NCBI RefSeq assembly: GCF_022699665.1
Contig: NZ_JALDNB010000005.1
Coordinates: forward strand, 119,291-183,290
Direction: 5' to 3'
Source: Chryseobacterium aahli
Lineage (GTDB): Bacteria; Bacteroidota; Bacteroidia; Flavobacteriales; Weeksellaceae
Length of the DNA: 64,000 nucleotides
Positions 1 to 8,092 of the stretch are shown one piece after another; the stretch's first letter is position 1, and each line of letters opens with the position of its first letter. Made by a program: the position numbers and the translations under genes. The notes under the pieces were generated by a model that saw only the letters and a list, made by a program, of their open reading frames with translations, made no database searches and was not told the origin of the DNA.

Positions 1-2
1 TC

Positions 3-350
3 ATTTTATATACATTATTGGTAGGTGCTTTTATTTACGCATTAACGAAAGAAAAGTATAGAGAATTTGAAAGAGAAAGATGGATTCTTGTTGGTGAAGA
101 TATTAATAAAAGATTAAGCAGATTTGAAATGATTGATGATTTGATTGATAGCAAATTTTTGATCAAAAAAGATAGTTTACATGTAAGGCAAATCTTAGGA
201 GAACCTGATTGGAGAGATAAAGAAAATTATAAATGGACTTATGAAGCGGGGACGGGTGGAGGTTTCGGTTTTGTTGATCATTACTTAGATATTTATTATG
301 ATGCAGGTTATGAAACCATGAAAGTTGAACACCGAAGAATTAAAGATTAG
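3..350 (+). CDS. BamE/SmpA-like small protein, 5' end cut by window
   Basis: The reading frame is already open at base 3 and encodes a hydrophobic stretch (ILYTLLVGAFIYAL), so the true start and most of a membrane or signal segment lie upstream of the window. The TTG at 18 is probably internal. The C-terminal half contains VRQILGEPDW, then KWTYEAG and a string of aromatic beta-strand residues ending in KVEHRRIKD. This resembles the BamE/SmpA-type fold, in which a helix with an LGxP turn precedes a small sheet. Family membership is inferred from pattern only, and no role can be assigned. A winged-helix regulator gene starts 6 bases downstream, so the two are probably co-transcribed. Confidence 0.55.
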   Translation: MLYTLLVGAFIYALTKEKYREFERERWILVGEDINKRLSRFEMIDDLIDSKFLIKKDSLHVRQILGEPDWRDKENYKWTYEAGTGGGFGFVDHYLDIYYDAGYETMKVEHRRIKD

Positions 351-356
351 AGAATT

Positions 357-647
357 ATGATTAACATTTCAAAACTCAACAAAGAATTCGAAAGCCGTGT
401 AAGATTGGGCATCATGTCTGTTCTTATGGTCAACGATTGGGTTGATTTTTCTGAAATGAAAAGTTTGCTGGAAATCACAGACGGAAATATGGCAAGTCAC
501 AGCAATGCGTTAGAAAAAGCCAATTACATTGAAGTTAAAAAAGAATTTGTCGGTAAAAAGCCAAAAACGTCGTACCGTGTAACTCAAAACGGTAGAATTG
601 CTTTTACCGAGCATTTAGATGCCTTAGAAAAATTAATAGGAAGATAA
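357..647 (+). CDS. Winged-helix transcriptional regulator
   Basis: A 96-residue, one-domain DNA-binding protein. Residues 5-30 form the first helix (LNKEFESRVRLGIMSVLMVNDWVDF). FSEMKSLLEITDGNMASHSNALEKANYI is the helix-turn-helix with its recognition helix, and KKPKTSYRVTQNGRIAF is the wing. The arrangement matches the short HTH_34/MarR-like regulators common in Bacteroidota, which have no ligand domain. It lies 6 bases after the preceding gene and about 65 bases before a small membrane-protein gene. These stand-alone regulators often control the adjacent membrane protein; here that is inference only. Confidence 0.85.
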   Translation: MINISKLNKEFESRVRLGIMSVLMVNDWVDFSEMKSLLEITDGNMASHSNALEKANYIEVKKEFVGKKPKTSYRVTQNGRIAFTEHLDALEKLIGR

Positions 648-712
648 ATTCTATATTTTTTTGAAAATTAACTTTGAAAAACAAAGTGCTTTATAGATTT
701 AAATTAGTTAAA

Positions 713-1003
713 ATGATAACAAAAAAACAAACAACTCTGGCAATTTTTGCTGTACCAGCACTCTTAATGGTGGCAGCATTTTTAGGAAATCTTTTTGTAG
801 AAGGCTGGTACTGGTCAAGATTTGATTTTATCTTGGCGGCAATTCTACTTTTCGGAACGGCTGGTTTAATCAGCTTGGTGAGAGCAATCGTTAAAAACAG
901 CAATTACAAAATCTTTATCAGTCTCTTAATTGTTGTGATTCTTATTTTGGTTTGGATGGAATTGGCAGTCGGTCTTTTCGGAACTCCGTTCGCAGGAAGC
1001 TAA
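713..1003 (+). CDS. Small integral membrane protein
   Basis: From the ATG at 713 the protein has 96 residues and three predicted membrane helices: about 7-27 (TTLAIFAVPALLMVAAFLG), 35-55 (FDFILAAILLFGTAGLISLV) and 65-88 (IFISLLIVVILILVWMELAVG). A longer reading from the TTG at 674 would add 13 mostly polar residues and is less likely. No family recognised. It follows a winged-helix regulator in the same direction, a pairing frequent in Bacteroidota where the regulator and a membrane protein form a small operon. Confidence 0.65.
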   Translation: MITKKQTTLAIFAVPALLMVAAFLGNLFVEGWYWSRFDFILAAILLFGTAGLISLVRAIVKNSNYKIFISLLIVVILILVWMELAVGLFGTPFAGS

Positions 1004-1038
1004 TGTGCTTTTCCAAGCAATCAAAGATGAAAATTTTC

Positions 1039-1104
1039 TCGCAGATTGAGCTGTTCCGCAGATTTTTTATCCGATTGAAATCTGTACAATCCATTGATCT
1101 GCGA
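1039..1104. repeat. Intergenic cgcagat repeats, direct and inverted
   Basis: Between the membrane-protein gene and the phosphoesterase gene, tcgcagat (1039-1046) recurs as cgcagatt (1057-1064) and in inverted form as atctgcga (1097-1104). The outer pair is perfectly complementary over 8 bases and could fold into a hairpin with a loop of 50 bases. No T-run follows, so it is not an obvious terminator. It may be a copy of a dispersed intergenic repeat; that needs a genome-wide count. Confidence 0.4.
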
Positions 1105-1141
1105 AAGTTTAAATCAAAAATAATCACATTAACCTTACATC

Positions 1142-1981
1142 ATGACCAGAAAACATTTTCTAAAAAGACTCATGCAGCTTTCTGCAGTCGGAGCTTTGCC
1201 TTTTCTTTATTCATGGCAGATCGAACCATTTTGGGTAGAATTTGTTGAAAGAAAACTTCCCATCAAAAATTTACCTGAACATCTTGAAGGGAAAATATTA
1301 ATGCAGATTTCAGATCTACATGTCGGAGACCGTTTCGATTGGAATTTTTTGATTGAATCTTTTCAAAAAGCCCAAAATTACAGTCCTGATTTTGTTGTCT
1401 ACACCGGAGATTACGTCAATCACGGAACTTCCGAAGATCATGAAAGCCTGAAAAAGGTAATGTCAAATGCAGTTTATGGTAAGTTGGGAACTTTCGGGAT
1501 TCTTGGTAATCACGATTACGGAAAAACTTGGAAAAATCTCGGTTCTTCAAAAGAGATTTGCCGTATTCTTCAAAACAATGGCGTTACCATGTTGAATAAC
1601 GAACAAATAGAATCTCACGGTTTAAACATTATCGGCTTCGACGATTTATGGTCACCCAATTTTGATCCGATGAAAGTGATGAAAAATTACAATCCTGAAA
1701 AAGCGAATCTTGTGCTTTGTCATAATCCTGATGTTTGTGATAAAGATGTCTGGAACGGTTACCAAGGCTGGATTTTGAGTGGTCATACGCATGGAGGACA
1801 ATGCAGAATTCCTGGTGTGATTACGCCGATTCTTCCCGTAGAAAATAGAAAATATGTTTCTGGAGAAATTGATTTGAAAGATGGTAGGATGCTTTATATC
1901 AACCGTGCAATCGGTCATTCTTTTCAGGTAAGGTTTATGGTTAGGCCGGAGATTACGGTTTTTACTTTAATACAAGCTTAA
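1142..1981 (+). CDS. Membrane-anchored metallophosphoesterase (YaeI-like)
   Basis: A calcineurin-like phosphoesterase of 279 residues. All the metal-binding blocks are present: SDLH (D58, H60), TGDYVNHG (D90), GNHDYG (N123, H124), CHNPDV (H194) and SGHTHGGQ (H215, H217). The N-terminus is basic (MTRKHFLKR) followed by a hydrophobic segment to about residue 25, suggesting a membrane anchor that places the enzyme outside the cytoplasm. Relatives include YaeI/YkuE-type phosphodiesterases, some acting on lipid phosphates such as UDP-diacylglucosamine; the substrate here is unknown. A small membrane-protein gene follows 11 bases later in the same direction. Confidence 0.88.
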   Translation: MTRKHFLKRLMQLSAVGALPFLYSWQIEPFWVEFVERKLPIKNLPEHLEGKILMQISDLHVGDRFDWNFLIESFQKAQNYSPDFVVYTGDYVNHGTSEDHESLKKVMSNAVYGKLGTFGILGNHDYGKTWKNLGSSKEICRILQNNGVTMLNNEQIESHGLNIIGFDDLWSPNFDPMKVMKNYNPEKANLVLCHNPDVCDKDVWNGYQGWILSGHTHGGQCRIPGVITPILPVENRKYVSGEIDLKDGRMLYINRAIGHSFQVRFMVRPEITVFTLIQA

Positions 1982-1992
1982 AAAATTTTATA

Positions 1993-2286
1993 ATGAAAAA
2001 TCAATCTTTTATTTATTTTGGAAAATGTGTGTTTGCTCTATTTTTAATATTGGGAAACATCAGTTTGTTCGGGTATGTGTTGACGAAGTTTGACAGTTTT
2101 GCCATTTTTGGATTTTTACTGTTGATTTATGGTACACTCATCAATCTTCTAATTGTCATTATTCTTTTTGTCTACGGTCTGTTTGAAAAAGAACAGTTTA
2201 AATATTGCTTAAGTGCAATTGGCTATATATCTATAAATATTCCAATAGCCATACTATATGCAGTGATCGGATTGAATCTGAATTAA
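1993..2286 (+). CDS. Small membrane protein, unknown function
   Basis: A 97-residue protein that is almost entirely hydrophobic, with three likely membrane helices at roughly 8-30, 38-62 and 72-94, separated by short polar turns (FDSFA, EKEQFKYC). It starts 11 bases after the phosphoesterase stop and ends 25 bases before a Coq4-like gene, so it sits inside a plus-strand gene run. No family recognised and no catalytic residues evident. Confidence 0.6.
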   Translation: MKNQSFIYFGKCVFALFLILGNISLFGYVLTKFDSFAIFGFLLLIYGTLINLLIVIILFVYGLFEKEQFKYCLSAIGYISINIPIAILYAVIGLNLN

Positions 2287-2311
2287 ATATAAATCTAAAA
2301 ATACGCAAACT

Positions 2312-2797
2312 ATGAAAAAACTACGTGTAAAATTCTTGCTTTTCGTTTACGACAAAACGCAAAAACTATACAGAAAATATTTTAAAAAGAAAAAAAGGCA
2401 ATGGCAGTTCAATGAAAAGCAGCTGTTAGAATTCGATAAAGATTCTTTAGGCCGAAAACTCGGAGAATTTTATAAAAAACATGGTTTCACGATGATTCCG
2501 AAAATGGAAAATCACGATGTACATCATCTGATTACCGATTGCGGAACCAACTTCGAAGATGAGATTGCCATGCAGTTTCTCCTTTTTGGGAACGGAAAAC
2601 TCAATGCCCATCTTTTGGCGGCAATTGTTTTGGGAAGCATTATTCTTCCGGAATATTATAAAATTTACAGCAAAGCTTACCACAAAGGAAAATCAATGCG
2701 GCCATTTCATCATATAAATTTTGAAGAATTGTTGTGGCAGAATTTTGAAAATGTAAAAGACTTCATCCGCCAAAAAGAAACGCCTGTTTTATATTAG
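2312..2797 (+). CDS. Coq4-like protein
   Basis: A 161-residue basic-start protein (RKYFKKKKRQ near 21-30) whose centre reads H68-D69-x-x-H72-x11-E84. This is exactly the zinc-binding pattern HDxxHx11E that defines the Coq4 family. In mitochondria Coq4 is needed for ubiquinone synthesis (assembly or oxidative decarboxylation of the ring intermediate). Flavobacteria normally make menaquinone, and menE lies in this window, so a ubiquinone role is unlikely and the real substrate is open. It is shorter than mitochondrial Coq4. Neighbours are membrane proteins, none from a known quinone pathway. Confidence 0.75.
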   Translation: MKKLRVKFLLFVYDKTQKLYRKYFKKKKRQWQFNEKQLLEFDKDSLGRKLGEFYKKHGFTMIPKMENHDVHHLITDCGTNFEDEIAMQFLLFGNGKLNAHLLAAIVLGSIILPEYYKIYSKAYHKGKSMRPFHHINFEELLWQNFENVKDFIRQKETPVLY

Positions 2798-2826
2798 CCA
2801 CAACTTTAATCTTAAAAAATTTCCTC

Positions 2827-4200
2827 ATGAAAACACATCATTATATATTTCTTACAACCGCCATCTTTGTAACGCTTTTTTACAACGAAAATATCGGTCT
2901 CAACCTCGGGATTTTAGCGATTGTATATTCTGTACTCACTGTTTTTAAAACTCCTGAGAAAAATAGGACGAGAACCTTTATGATTCTTTTGGTAACCAGT
3001 ATTTTTTCGGGTATTGCTTTTGCATGGTACGGAGATTTTGCTTCATTTTTGGCGGTGGTAAGTTCACTTTTGCTGCTTTCTTACCGTTCACAAAACAAGA
3101 GGATGAAAATTCTTTTATTGATCCCGGTTTTTGTAGTCAATTGCTTTACTTTTATCTGTAGAATTTTCAATTTAGATAAATGGCTTCCGAAACGGAATGC
3201 TTCTGGTCTTTGGCAGAAAATTTTAGCATTTGTTTTAATTCCGCTTATTTTTATTTCGATTTTCTTTGGAATTTACTCTGCGGGAAGCGATCATTTTGCA
3301 AGCGTTTTTACAGATTATGAATTAGATATAGATCTTTGGCAATTGCTATGTATTTCCATTTTAGGTTTTTTTATAGCTTTCAATTATTGGAATTATTCTG
3401 TGGAAAAATTGATTTACAAACAAAACCATATTCTGGCAAACGAATTTGAAGCTAAAGATAAAATTCAAAAAGCAACATATTCTTTTTTAGATTTAAATTC
3501 TGAAAGAATGAGCGGTGTGATCTCATTTTTTTGTTTAAATATTTTGTTGGTCTTTTTTATTATTACTTTCAACTACGAGCAATTTTATGAAGCTGTAAAA
3601 ACGCCTAATCAATTGTCTGAAGAAACACATGAGAGAGTAGGTGCAGTAATCATGTCTATTGTAATGGCAATTTTGGTGATTATGTTTTATTTTAAATCAA
3701 ATTTCAACTTTGATTCTAAGGCGGGTTTAATGAAAATTTTAGTCAAAATTTGGATTGTTTTGAATGCTGTTTTAGTTATTTCTGCAATGCTTAAAAATAC
3801 AGAATACATCATCAATTACGGTTTTACTTACAAACGTTTGGGCGTTTATGCTTTTCTTATTTTGTCATTAATTGGGCTCGTAATGACCTTTGTCAAAATT
3901 CAGATGAGAAAAAAGAATGTCTTTCTTTTCAATGCCATGGTCTGGTATTTTTATGGAACAATTTTAGCTTGTAGTTACATCAATTGGGGCGGATTGATTA
4001 CTTCTCAAAACATGAAAAGAGATGATTTTGCCATTAATTATCATTTGCAATCCATCAATTTCAGTGAAAAATATTTGTTGAAATATGCTGAAGAAAAACA
4101 AAACACACCGTTGAAAAAAGAGATTTTAGAAAAAGTTAAAACTGAAAAATCAGAGACATTTCTTTCAAAAATCCTTTACTATGAAACCATTCGTGAATAA
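2827..4200 (+). CDS. DUF4173-type polytopic membrane protein
   Basis: A 457-residue protein with about ten to twelve predicted membrane helices, spread from residue 5 to about 390, and a polar C-terminal tail (ILEKVKTEKSETFLSKILYYETIRE). The pattern THERVGAVIMSIVMAILVIMFY, then IWIVLNAVLVISAMLKNTEYI and YGFTYKRLGVYAF, matches the conserved core of DUF4153/DUF4173 proteins. Function is not established. It follows the Coq4-like gene by 29 bases, and a lipoprotein gene follows 41 bases downstream, so all may share a transcript. Confidence 0.7.
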   Translation: MKTHHYIFLTTAIFVTLFYNENIGLNLGILAIVYSVLTVFKTPEKNRTRTFMILLVTSIFSGIAFAWYGDFASFLAVVSSLLLLSYRSQNKRMKILLLIPVFVVNCFTFICRIFNLDKWLPKRNASGLWQKILAFVLIPLIFISIFFGIYSAGSDHFASVFTDYELDIDLWQLLCISILGFFIAFNYWNYSVEKLIYKQNHILANEFEAKDKIQKATYSFLDLNSERMSGVISFFCLNILLVFFIITFNYEQFYEAVKTPNQLSEETHERVGAVIMSIVMAILVIMFYFKSNFNFDSKAGLMKILVKIWIVLNAVLVISAMLKNTEYIINYGFTYKRLGVYAFLILSLIGLVMTFVKIQMRKKNVFLFNAMVWYFYGTILACSYINWGGLITSQNMKRDDFAINYHLQSINFSEKYLLKYAEEKQNTPLKKEILEKVKTEKSETFLSKILYYETIRE

Positions 4201-4241
4201 GGTGATTGAAATGGATTGTTTCTTCATAAAAAAATCTTCAA

Positions 4242-4766
4242 ATGAAAAAATCAATCTTATTAATTATTCCTTTAATGATTTTATCATGCAAAAAGGAAGC
4301 GGCGGTATCGGATATGGCACAAAAAGATTCTTTGGTTGTCAATGAGTTACCAACTCCTCAGTCGAGATTAGATTCTGCGAATATGCCTAAAAGTGATTCT
4401 TTAATCAAAAAAGATTCTGTCAATAAAGAATTGATAAGAGAGGAAAAAGATAAAGTAATCATCATAACGAAAGACGGAAGCAGTTCTTTTAAAATCGATG
4501 AAGAATTTACCGACAAACATGATAAGCTGATTTTGAAAATTGTTAATTTCAATAAGTCTAAAATTACAGCAAAGATTACCACAAAACAGCAGGATTTTAA
4601 TATTAGATTTAATCAAATCAAACTTCCTGACGGCAAAATGGATGGGCCATTTATGAGAGAAATAACCTATAATGTTCCTACATCTGGCGAGTTGTGGTTG
4701 ATTATCGGGAAAAATAATATGGCAGACGGTAAAACTACCGGCAGTTTCTCTGTGAATGTAGAATAG
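4242..4766 (+). CDS. Lipoprotein, unknown function
   Basis: A type II signal peptide (hydrophobic core residues 4-15, lipobox LMILSC with the lipid-bearing cysteine at 16) leads a 174-residue protein. Residues 20-70 are charged and Ser/Asp-rich low complexity. The rest reads as beta-strands (KVIIITKDGSSSFKID, LILKIVNFNKSKITAKITT), ending in GELWLIIGKNNMADGKTTGSFSVNVE. The KK after the cysteine is typical of periplasm-facing or exported lipoproteins in this phylum, but localisation is not certain. No family recognised. Confidence 0.7.
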   Translation: MKKSILLIIPLMILSCKKEAAVSDMAQKDSLVVNELPTPQSRLDSANMPKSDSLIKKDSVNKELIREEKDKVIIITKDGSSSFKIDEEFTDKHDKLILKIVNFNKSKITAKITTKQQDFNIRFNQIKLPDGKMDGPFMREITYNVPTSGELWLIIGKNNMADGKTTGSFSVNVE

Positions 4767-4885
4767 ATTTGGTATAATTTCTGCAAATCAAAACTTCTAA
4801 AATTTAATTTTTATGAAGTCATCAGCTTCAAAATTGTATTTATACAAATGATGGCAACATGAGACCTTAAAATAAATATCTATTT

Positions 4886-5401
4886 ATGAAAAACATATTT
4901 TCAGCAGCAATCATTGCTTCAACAGCTTTGGTAAGTTGCGGAACCGTGCAGTCGGTTATTCAGAATACATTTCCTTACACGGCAAATGTTTTAGTATCTA
5001 CGGGAGTTCCTGCAAACAAAGAAGTCTCGTCAACAGCAACGGCAACTAATGTTCAGACTTGGTTTGGCGGAAACAATAATGCACAGATCAAAGATGTTAG
5101 AATTTCTGATGCTAAAATATCAGTGGTTTCTCCAACGGGTGGTAATCTGAGTGCTTTAAAATCAGTAAAGGTTTACATTTCATCTACCGGGACTAATGAA
5201 AGATTAGTGGCTTCAAGATCAGATATATCTTCAAATTCATCAAGTTTAAATTTAGACTTAAACAACGAGGCAGGATTTTTGGATGAGGTTGTAAAAAGTA
5301 CAGGTGTTACGGTAAGAACTGTCTACGAACTAAAAAATCAAACATCTTCTGATATGAATCTGAAAGTGGCATTGAATTTTAGTAGTGTACCTGTGAGATA
5401 A
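4886..5401 (+). CDS. Lipoprotein, unknown function, beta-rich
   Basis: A 171-residue lipoprotein: hydrophobic core 5-15, lipobox ALVSC with cysteine 18, then a Ser/Thr/Val-rich mature region without cysteines or charged catalytic clusters. Repeated alternating patterns (DVRISDAKISVVSPTG, ALKSVKVYISSTG, LKVALNFSSVPV) suggest a beta-sandwich. It stands alone, 119 bases after the previous gene, and ends just before a strong shared hairpin terminator. No family recognised. Confidence 0.65.
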   Translation: MKNIFSAAIIASTALVSCGTVQSVIQNTFPYTANVLVSTGVPANKEVSSTATATNVQTWFGGNNNAQIKDVRISDAKISVVSPTGGNLSALKSVKVYISSTGTNERLVASRSDISSNSSSLNLDLNNEAGFLDEVVKSTGVTVRTVYELKNQTSSDMNLKVALNFSSVPVR

Positions 5402-5416
5402 TTTTAATAACATAAT

Positions 5417-5458
5417 AAATAACTACGGCTTTCTCAGATTAGAAAGCCGTAGTTATTT
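5417..5458. terminator. Bidirectional terminator between convergent genes
   Basis: A perfect 18-base-pair inverted repeat (arms 5417-5434 and 5441-5458, six-base loop cagatt) with A-rich and T-rich ends. It lies between two convergent genes and should end transcription from both sides. Confidence 0.9.
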
Positions 5459-5471
5459 TAAATAAATGTTT

Positions 5472-6338
5472 TTATCTTATTTTATAAATTGCTAATTCTG
5501 CGGAAGCATCTGTCAATACTCCTAAACTCAAGCCTCCTTCTACAATTCCGAAGCGAAGAACATCTCCAGCTTTTAAATTGTAAATATGACTGATTTGTCC
5601 TTGTGTTAATGATATATTGATTAATCCTAAAACACCCAAGTCTAAAAGTTGCAGCCCTCCAAACAAACGGTAATCAAGTGCTGTTGGGGTGGTTGTTCCC
5701 ACTGCGGTTTTGGTTATAATTACTCCTGGTCGGTTATTACCCAATAATTCTGCTCTGATTCCTTGTCCTGTTCTGAAACTGTAATTGATATGATAAATAC
5801 CGTCGGACGGAACCGTATATACATTATTACTTACATGAACTGAAGGTATTTCGACATTGTAACCTCCGCTAGATGTAGCTAATAATGGGATTGTTCTTAC
5901 TGCACTACCTAAAAGATTTATTCCTAAACTTAATAATGATAGAGTTCCGCTAGCTCTTGCGGCATACGTACTGCTGGCTAAACTAGTATCGGTGGTAGTT
6001 ATTTTGTTCCATATACCTAGTTGATTCCCAGGATGTGTGTAGCTGGCATCATAAACAAAAAAACCTGTGGTAGATACACCCTGTGTTTTTATTGATCCTG
6101 TAGTAACGGGGCTGGTTACAAAAACAATTGCACCGTTTTGTGGTAGACCATAAGAGGCATCTTTAAGTCGTAATGAATCACCAGAAATTCTAGGAGGTAT
6201 TATTCCATCTGCAAATGTCAATTCTGTTCGCTTGTGAACATCTAGCGTTGCTTTGGGATCTGATGTATTGATTCCCACTTGTGCACTGATTCCATATCCC
6301 ATTATCAATAGAAAGGGCAGTAAATAATGTTTTTTCAT
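5472..6338 (-). CDS. Secreted protein with C1q/TNF-like C-terminal region (predicted)
   Basis: A 288-residue exported protein. The signal peptide ends after GISAQ (about residue 19), and the mature start VGINTSDPKATLDVHK is a pattern very common in surface or secreted proteins of Flavobacteriia. The middle repeats Ser/Thr/Gly segments. The last 130 residues (VYTVPSDGIYHINYSFRTGQG, then a long beta-rich stretch to AELAIYKIR) resemble a jelly-roll of the C1q/TNF type. No T9SS sorting domain is visible. Probably an extracellular structural or adhesive protein; this is inference. About 225 AT-rich bases with no gene separate its start from dtd. Confidence 0.65.
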   Translation of the reverse strand: MKKHYLLPFLLIMGYGISAQVGINTSDPKATLDVHKRTELTFADGIIPPRISGDSLRLKDASYGLPQNGAIVFVTSPVTTGSIKTQGVSTTGFFVYDASYTHPGNQLGIWNKITTTDTSLASSTYAARASGTLSLLSLGINLLGSAVRTIPLLATSSGGYNVEIPSVHVSNNVYTVPSDGIYHINYSFRTGQGIRAELLGNNRPGVIITKTAVGTTTPTALDYRLFGGLQLLDLGVLGLINISLTQGQISHIYNLKAGDVLRFGIVEGGLSLGVLTDASAELAIYKIR

Positions 6339-6563
6339 ATTTTTCGTATTAGTTTTGGTTTGTTAAATTTAATTAAAAAAATATGTATAAAACAAAAATT
6401 ACTTTAATTTTTTGATTAAAATTTTACATAATAACGTTTATGTTAATTAATTCTAAATGTTACTTTTTGTTACTATTCAATTTTGTGGGATATAAATGTG
6501 GTACATAATAATTCTAATCAGTGAATTATTATGGTAATTTTAACCTGAAAAGTTTGTGTAGAG

Positions 6564-7013
6564 TTAGTTTTTAGAAATAGAATCCATTACGATGGTGACT
6601 GGGCCATCATTTATTAATGAAACTTTCATATCTGCACCAAAGATTCCGCTTTCGGTTTTCAGCCCGGATTTTGCGATTTCTTCTTTGAAATAATCGAATA
6701 GAGGAATGGCTTTATCAGGCTTAGCAGCTTTGATAAAGGAGGGGCGGTTGCCTTTTTTGTAATCAGCAATCAATGTAAATTGGCTGATGCAGAGAATTTC
6801 TCCTGAAATGTCTTTTACAGAAAGATTGAGTTTTTCATTTTCATCTCCGAAAATTCTGAGATTTAAGATTTTTTGAATCAACCAATCGGCGTCGGTTTTT
6901 TCGTCTTGTTCGTCGATGCCGATAAGGAGCATGAAACCTTTCCCGATTTCTCCAACAATTTTACCATCTACTTTTACGCTCGCTTCAGAAACTCTTTGGA
7001 TGACAGCTTTCAT
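6564..7013 (-). CDS. dtd: D-aminoacyl-tRNA deacylase
   Basis: A full-length DTD of 149 residues. It removes D-amino acids (and achiral mischarges) from tRNA and acts as a cytoplasmic dimer. Diagnostic blocks are the start MKAVIQRVSEASVKV, GFMLLIGI, the SQFTL catalytic segment (LCISQFTLIADYKKGNRPSF) with the conserved Thr, and the NDGPVT loop (LINDGPVTIVMDS), whose Gly-Pro sits in the partner active site. The start codon abuts the stop of the upstream lipoprotein gene with no gap, so the two are translationally adjacent and probably one transcript. Confidence 0.97.
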   Translation of the reverse strand: MKAVIQRVSEASVKVDGKIVGEIGKGFMLLIGIDEQDEKTDADWLIQKILNLRIFGDENEKLNLSVKDISGEILCISQFTLIADYKKGNRPSFIKAAKPDKAIPLFDYFKEEIAKSGLKTESGIFGADMKVSLINDGPVTIVMDSISKN

Positions 7014-7472
7014 TTAATTATAAATATTTAAATTTTTAGTTCCGGCATCATAATTCCAGAAATAAGTCTTTGGAGGAACTGAAGAGATAGCGGTTGGCTG
7101 GCCTGAAATTAGTATCCACGTTGCATTGTCTTTTGGGCAAATAATGCTGATGTTGTCTTTAATTTCTAAAGTGGTATTGTTGTCGGGGCAGATGTGTGGA
7201 GCATTTCGGTCATAAACTTTAAATGATGCAGGAGAATCTGCAGTTCTTACAACAATAAGCCCGCGTGTTCCGGATTGCTGCTCATCAATGTAAATCGGTT
7301 GTCCTACGAAGTTGAGGTTGTTATATGTAGCGAGATTTAAGTTCAAATTTACATTAATGGGAGAGTTGGGGAAACAGCTTACCGTATCTTCACGGCTACC
7401 GCATGAGTTTATATTTAATAAACTGAAAGTCAATAAGATGAAAAATGATATGATTGAGAAAGTTTTTTTCAT
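7014..7472 (-). CDS. Lipoprotein, unknown function
   Basis: The start at 7472 gives MKKTFSIISFFILLTFS and a lipobox ending at cysteine 24 (NINSC). The longer reading from 7505 adds 11 residues in front of a complete signal peptide and is rejected. The 152-residue product has a conserved-looking tail with ICPKDNATWILISGQP and two further cysteines (CPDNN and ICPK). These resemble the small Bacteroidota lipoproteins that carry a short beta-domain. It is directly upstream of dtd. Function unknown. Confidence 0.7.
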   Translation of the reverse strand: MKKTFSIISFFILLTFSLLNINSCGSREDTVSCFPNSPINVNLNLNLATYNNLNFVGQPIYIDEQQSGTRGLIVVRTADSPASFKVYDRNAPHICPDNNTTLEIKDNISIICPKDNATWILISGQPTAISSVPPKTYFWNYDAGTKNLNIYN

Positions 7473-7489
7473 TAGAATATAAATTTTTA

Positions 7490-7497
7490 TATATTTG
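7490..7497 (+). promoter_or_regulatory. -7 promoter element of greA
   Basis: TATATTTG matches the Bacteroidota -7 consensus TAnnTTTG. It points toward greA and predicts a leader of about 75-80 bases. No clear TTTG -33 element precedes it. Confidence 0.5.
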
Positions 7498-7524
7498 TAA
7501 AACAATAACGATTAACACGCAAAA

Positions 7525-7556
7525 ACATTGTCCGGCAAATGTCGGATTATTTTTTT
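7525..7556 (+). promoter_or_regulatory. Hairpin plus T-run in the greA leader
   Basis: In the untranslated leader of greA, acatt (7525-7529) can pair with aatgt (7538-7542), while gtccg can alternatively pair with cggat. A run of T (7550-7556) follows directly. The layout resembles a weak attenuator with two competing folds. The stems are only 5 base pairs, so this is tentative. Confidence 0.3.
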
Positions 7557-7581
7557 ATACTAAAACTAAATTTTAAAAATT

Positions 7582-8052
7582 ATGGCGAGCTATGTAACTA
7601 AGGAAGGACTAGAGAAAATGAAAGCCGAGCTTGAGCAATTGGAAAAAATAGAGAGACCAAAAATTACTCAACAGATTGCAGAAGCAAGAGATAAAGGAGA
7701 TTTGTCTGAAAATGCAGAATATGATGCAGCCAAAGAAGCACAAGGAATGTTGGAAATGAGAATTTCTAAACTAAAAGATATTGTAACGACTTCTAAAGTA
7801 ATTGACGAAACTCAGCTTGATACTTCCAAAGTTTCAATCTTAACAACGGTGAGGTTGATGAATAATGATACAAAAAAAGAGCAGGTTTTTAAATTGGTTC
7901 CGGATAACGAGAGTGATTTGAAGTCTGGTAAAATCTCTGTCAATACACCTATTGCAAAAGGTTTATTAGGAAAAGTAATTGGCGAAACTGCCGAGATTAT
8001 TTTACCAAACGGAAACAAATTGTCTTTCGAGGTATTAGAAATTACGCTTTAG
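7582..8052 (+). CDS. greA: Transcription elongation factor GreA
   Basis: GreA enters the secondary channel of RNA polymerase and stimulates cleavage of backtracked transcripts. The 156-residue length is typical. Residues 1-75 form the antiparallel coiled coil (MASYVTKEGLEKMKAELEQL), with the acidic tip DLSENAEYDAAKEAQ carrying the catalytic Asp and Glu. The FKBP-like C-terminal domain ends SVNTPIAKGLLGKVIGE. A HIT protein gene follows 40 bases downstream, an order often seen in Flavobacteriia. Confidence 0.98.
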   Translation: MASYVTKEGLEKMKAELEQLEKIERPKITQQIAEARDKGDLSENAEYDAAKEAQGMLEMRISKLKDIVTTSKVIDETQLDTSKVSILTTVRLMNNDTKKEQVFKLVPDNESDLKSGKISVNTPIAKGLLGKVIGETAEIILPNGNKLSFEVLEITL

Positions 8053-8092
8053 GAAAATTCAAATTATTAACTCTTAACTTATAACTTTTACA

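Noticed and set aside
952..1248. Plus-strand 98-codon frame across the gap and the phosphoesterase start
   Set aside because: It covers the repeat-bearing intergenic region and overlaps the real phosphoesterase gene in another frame; no family resemblance.
2312..4200. Reading the Coq4-like gene and its neighbours as a ubiquinone pathway
   Set aside because: No other ubiquinone genes are present; the neighbours are a DUF4173-type protein and a small membrane protein, and menE suggests menaquinone.
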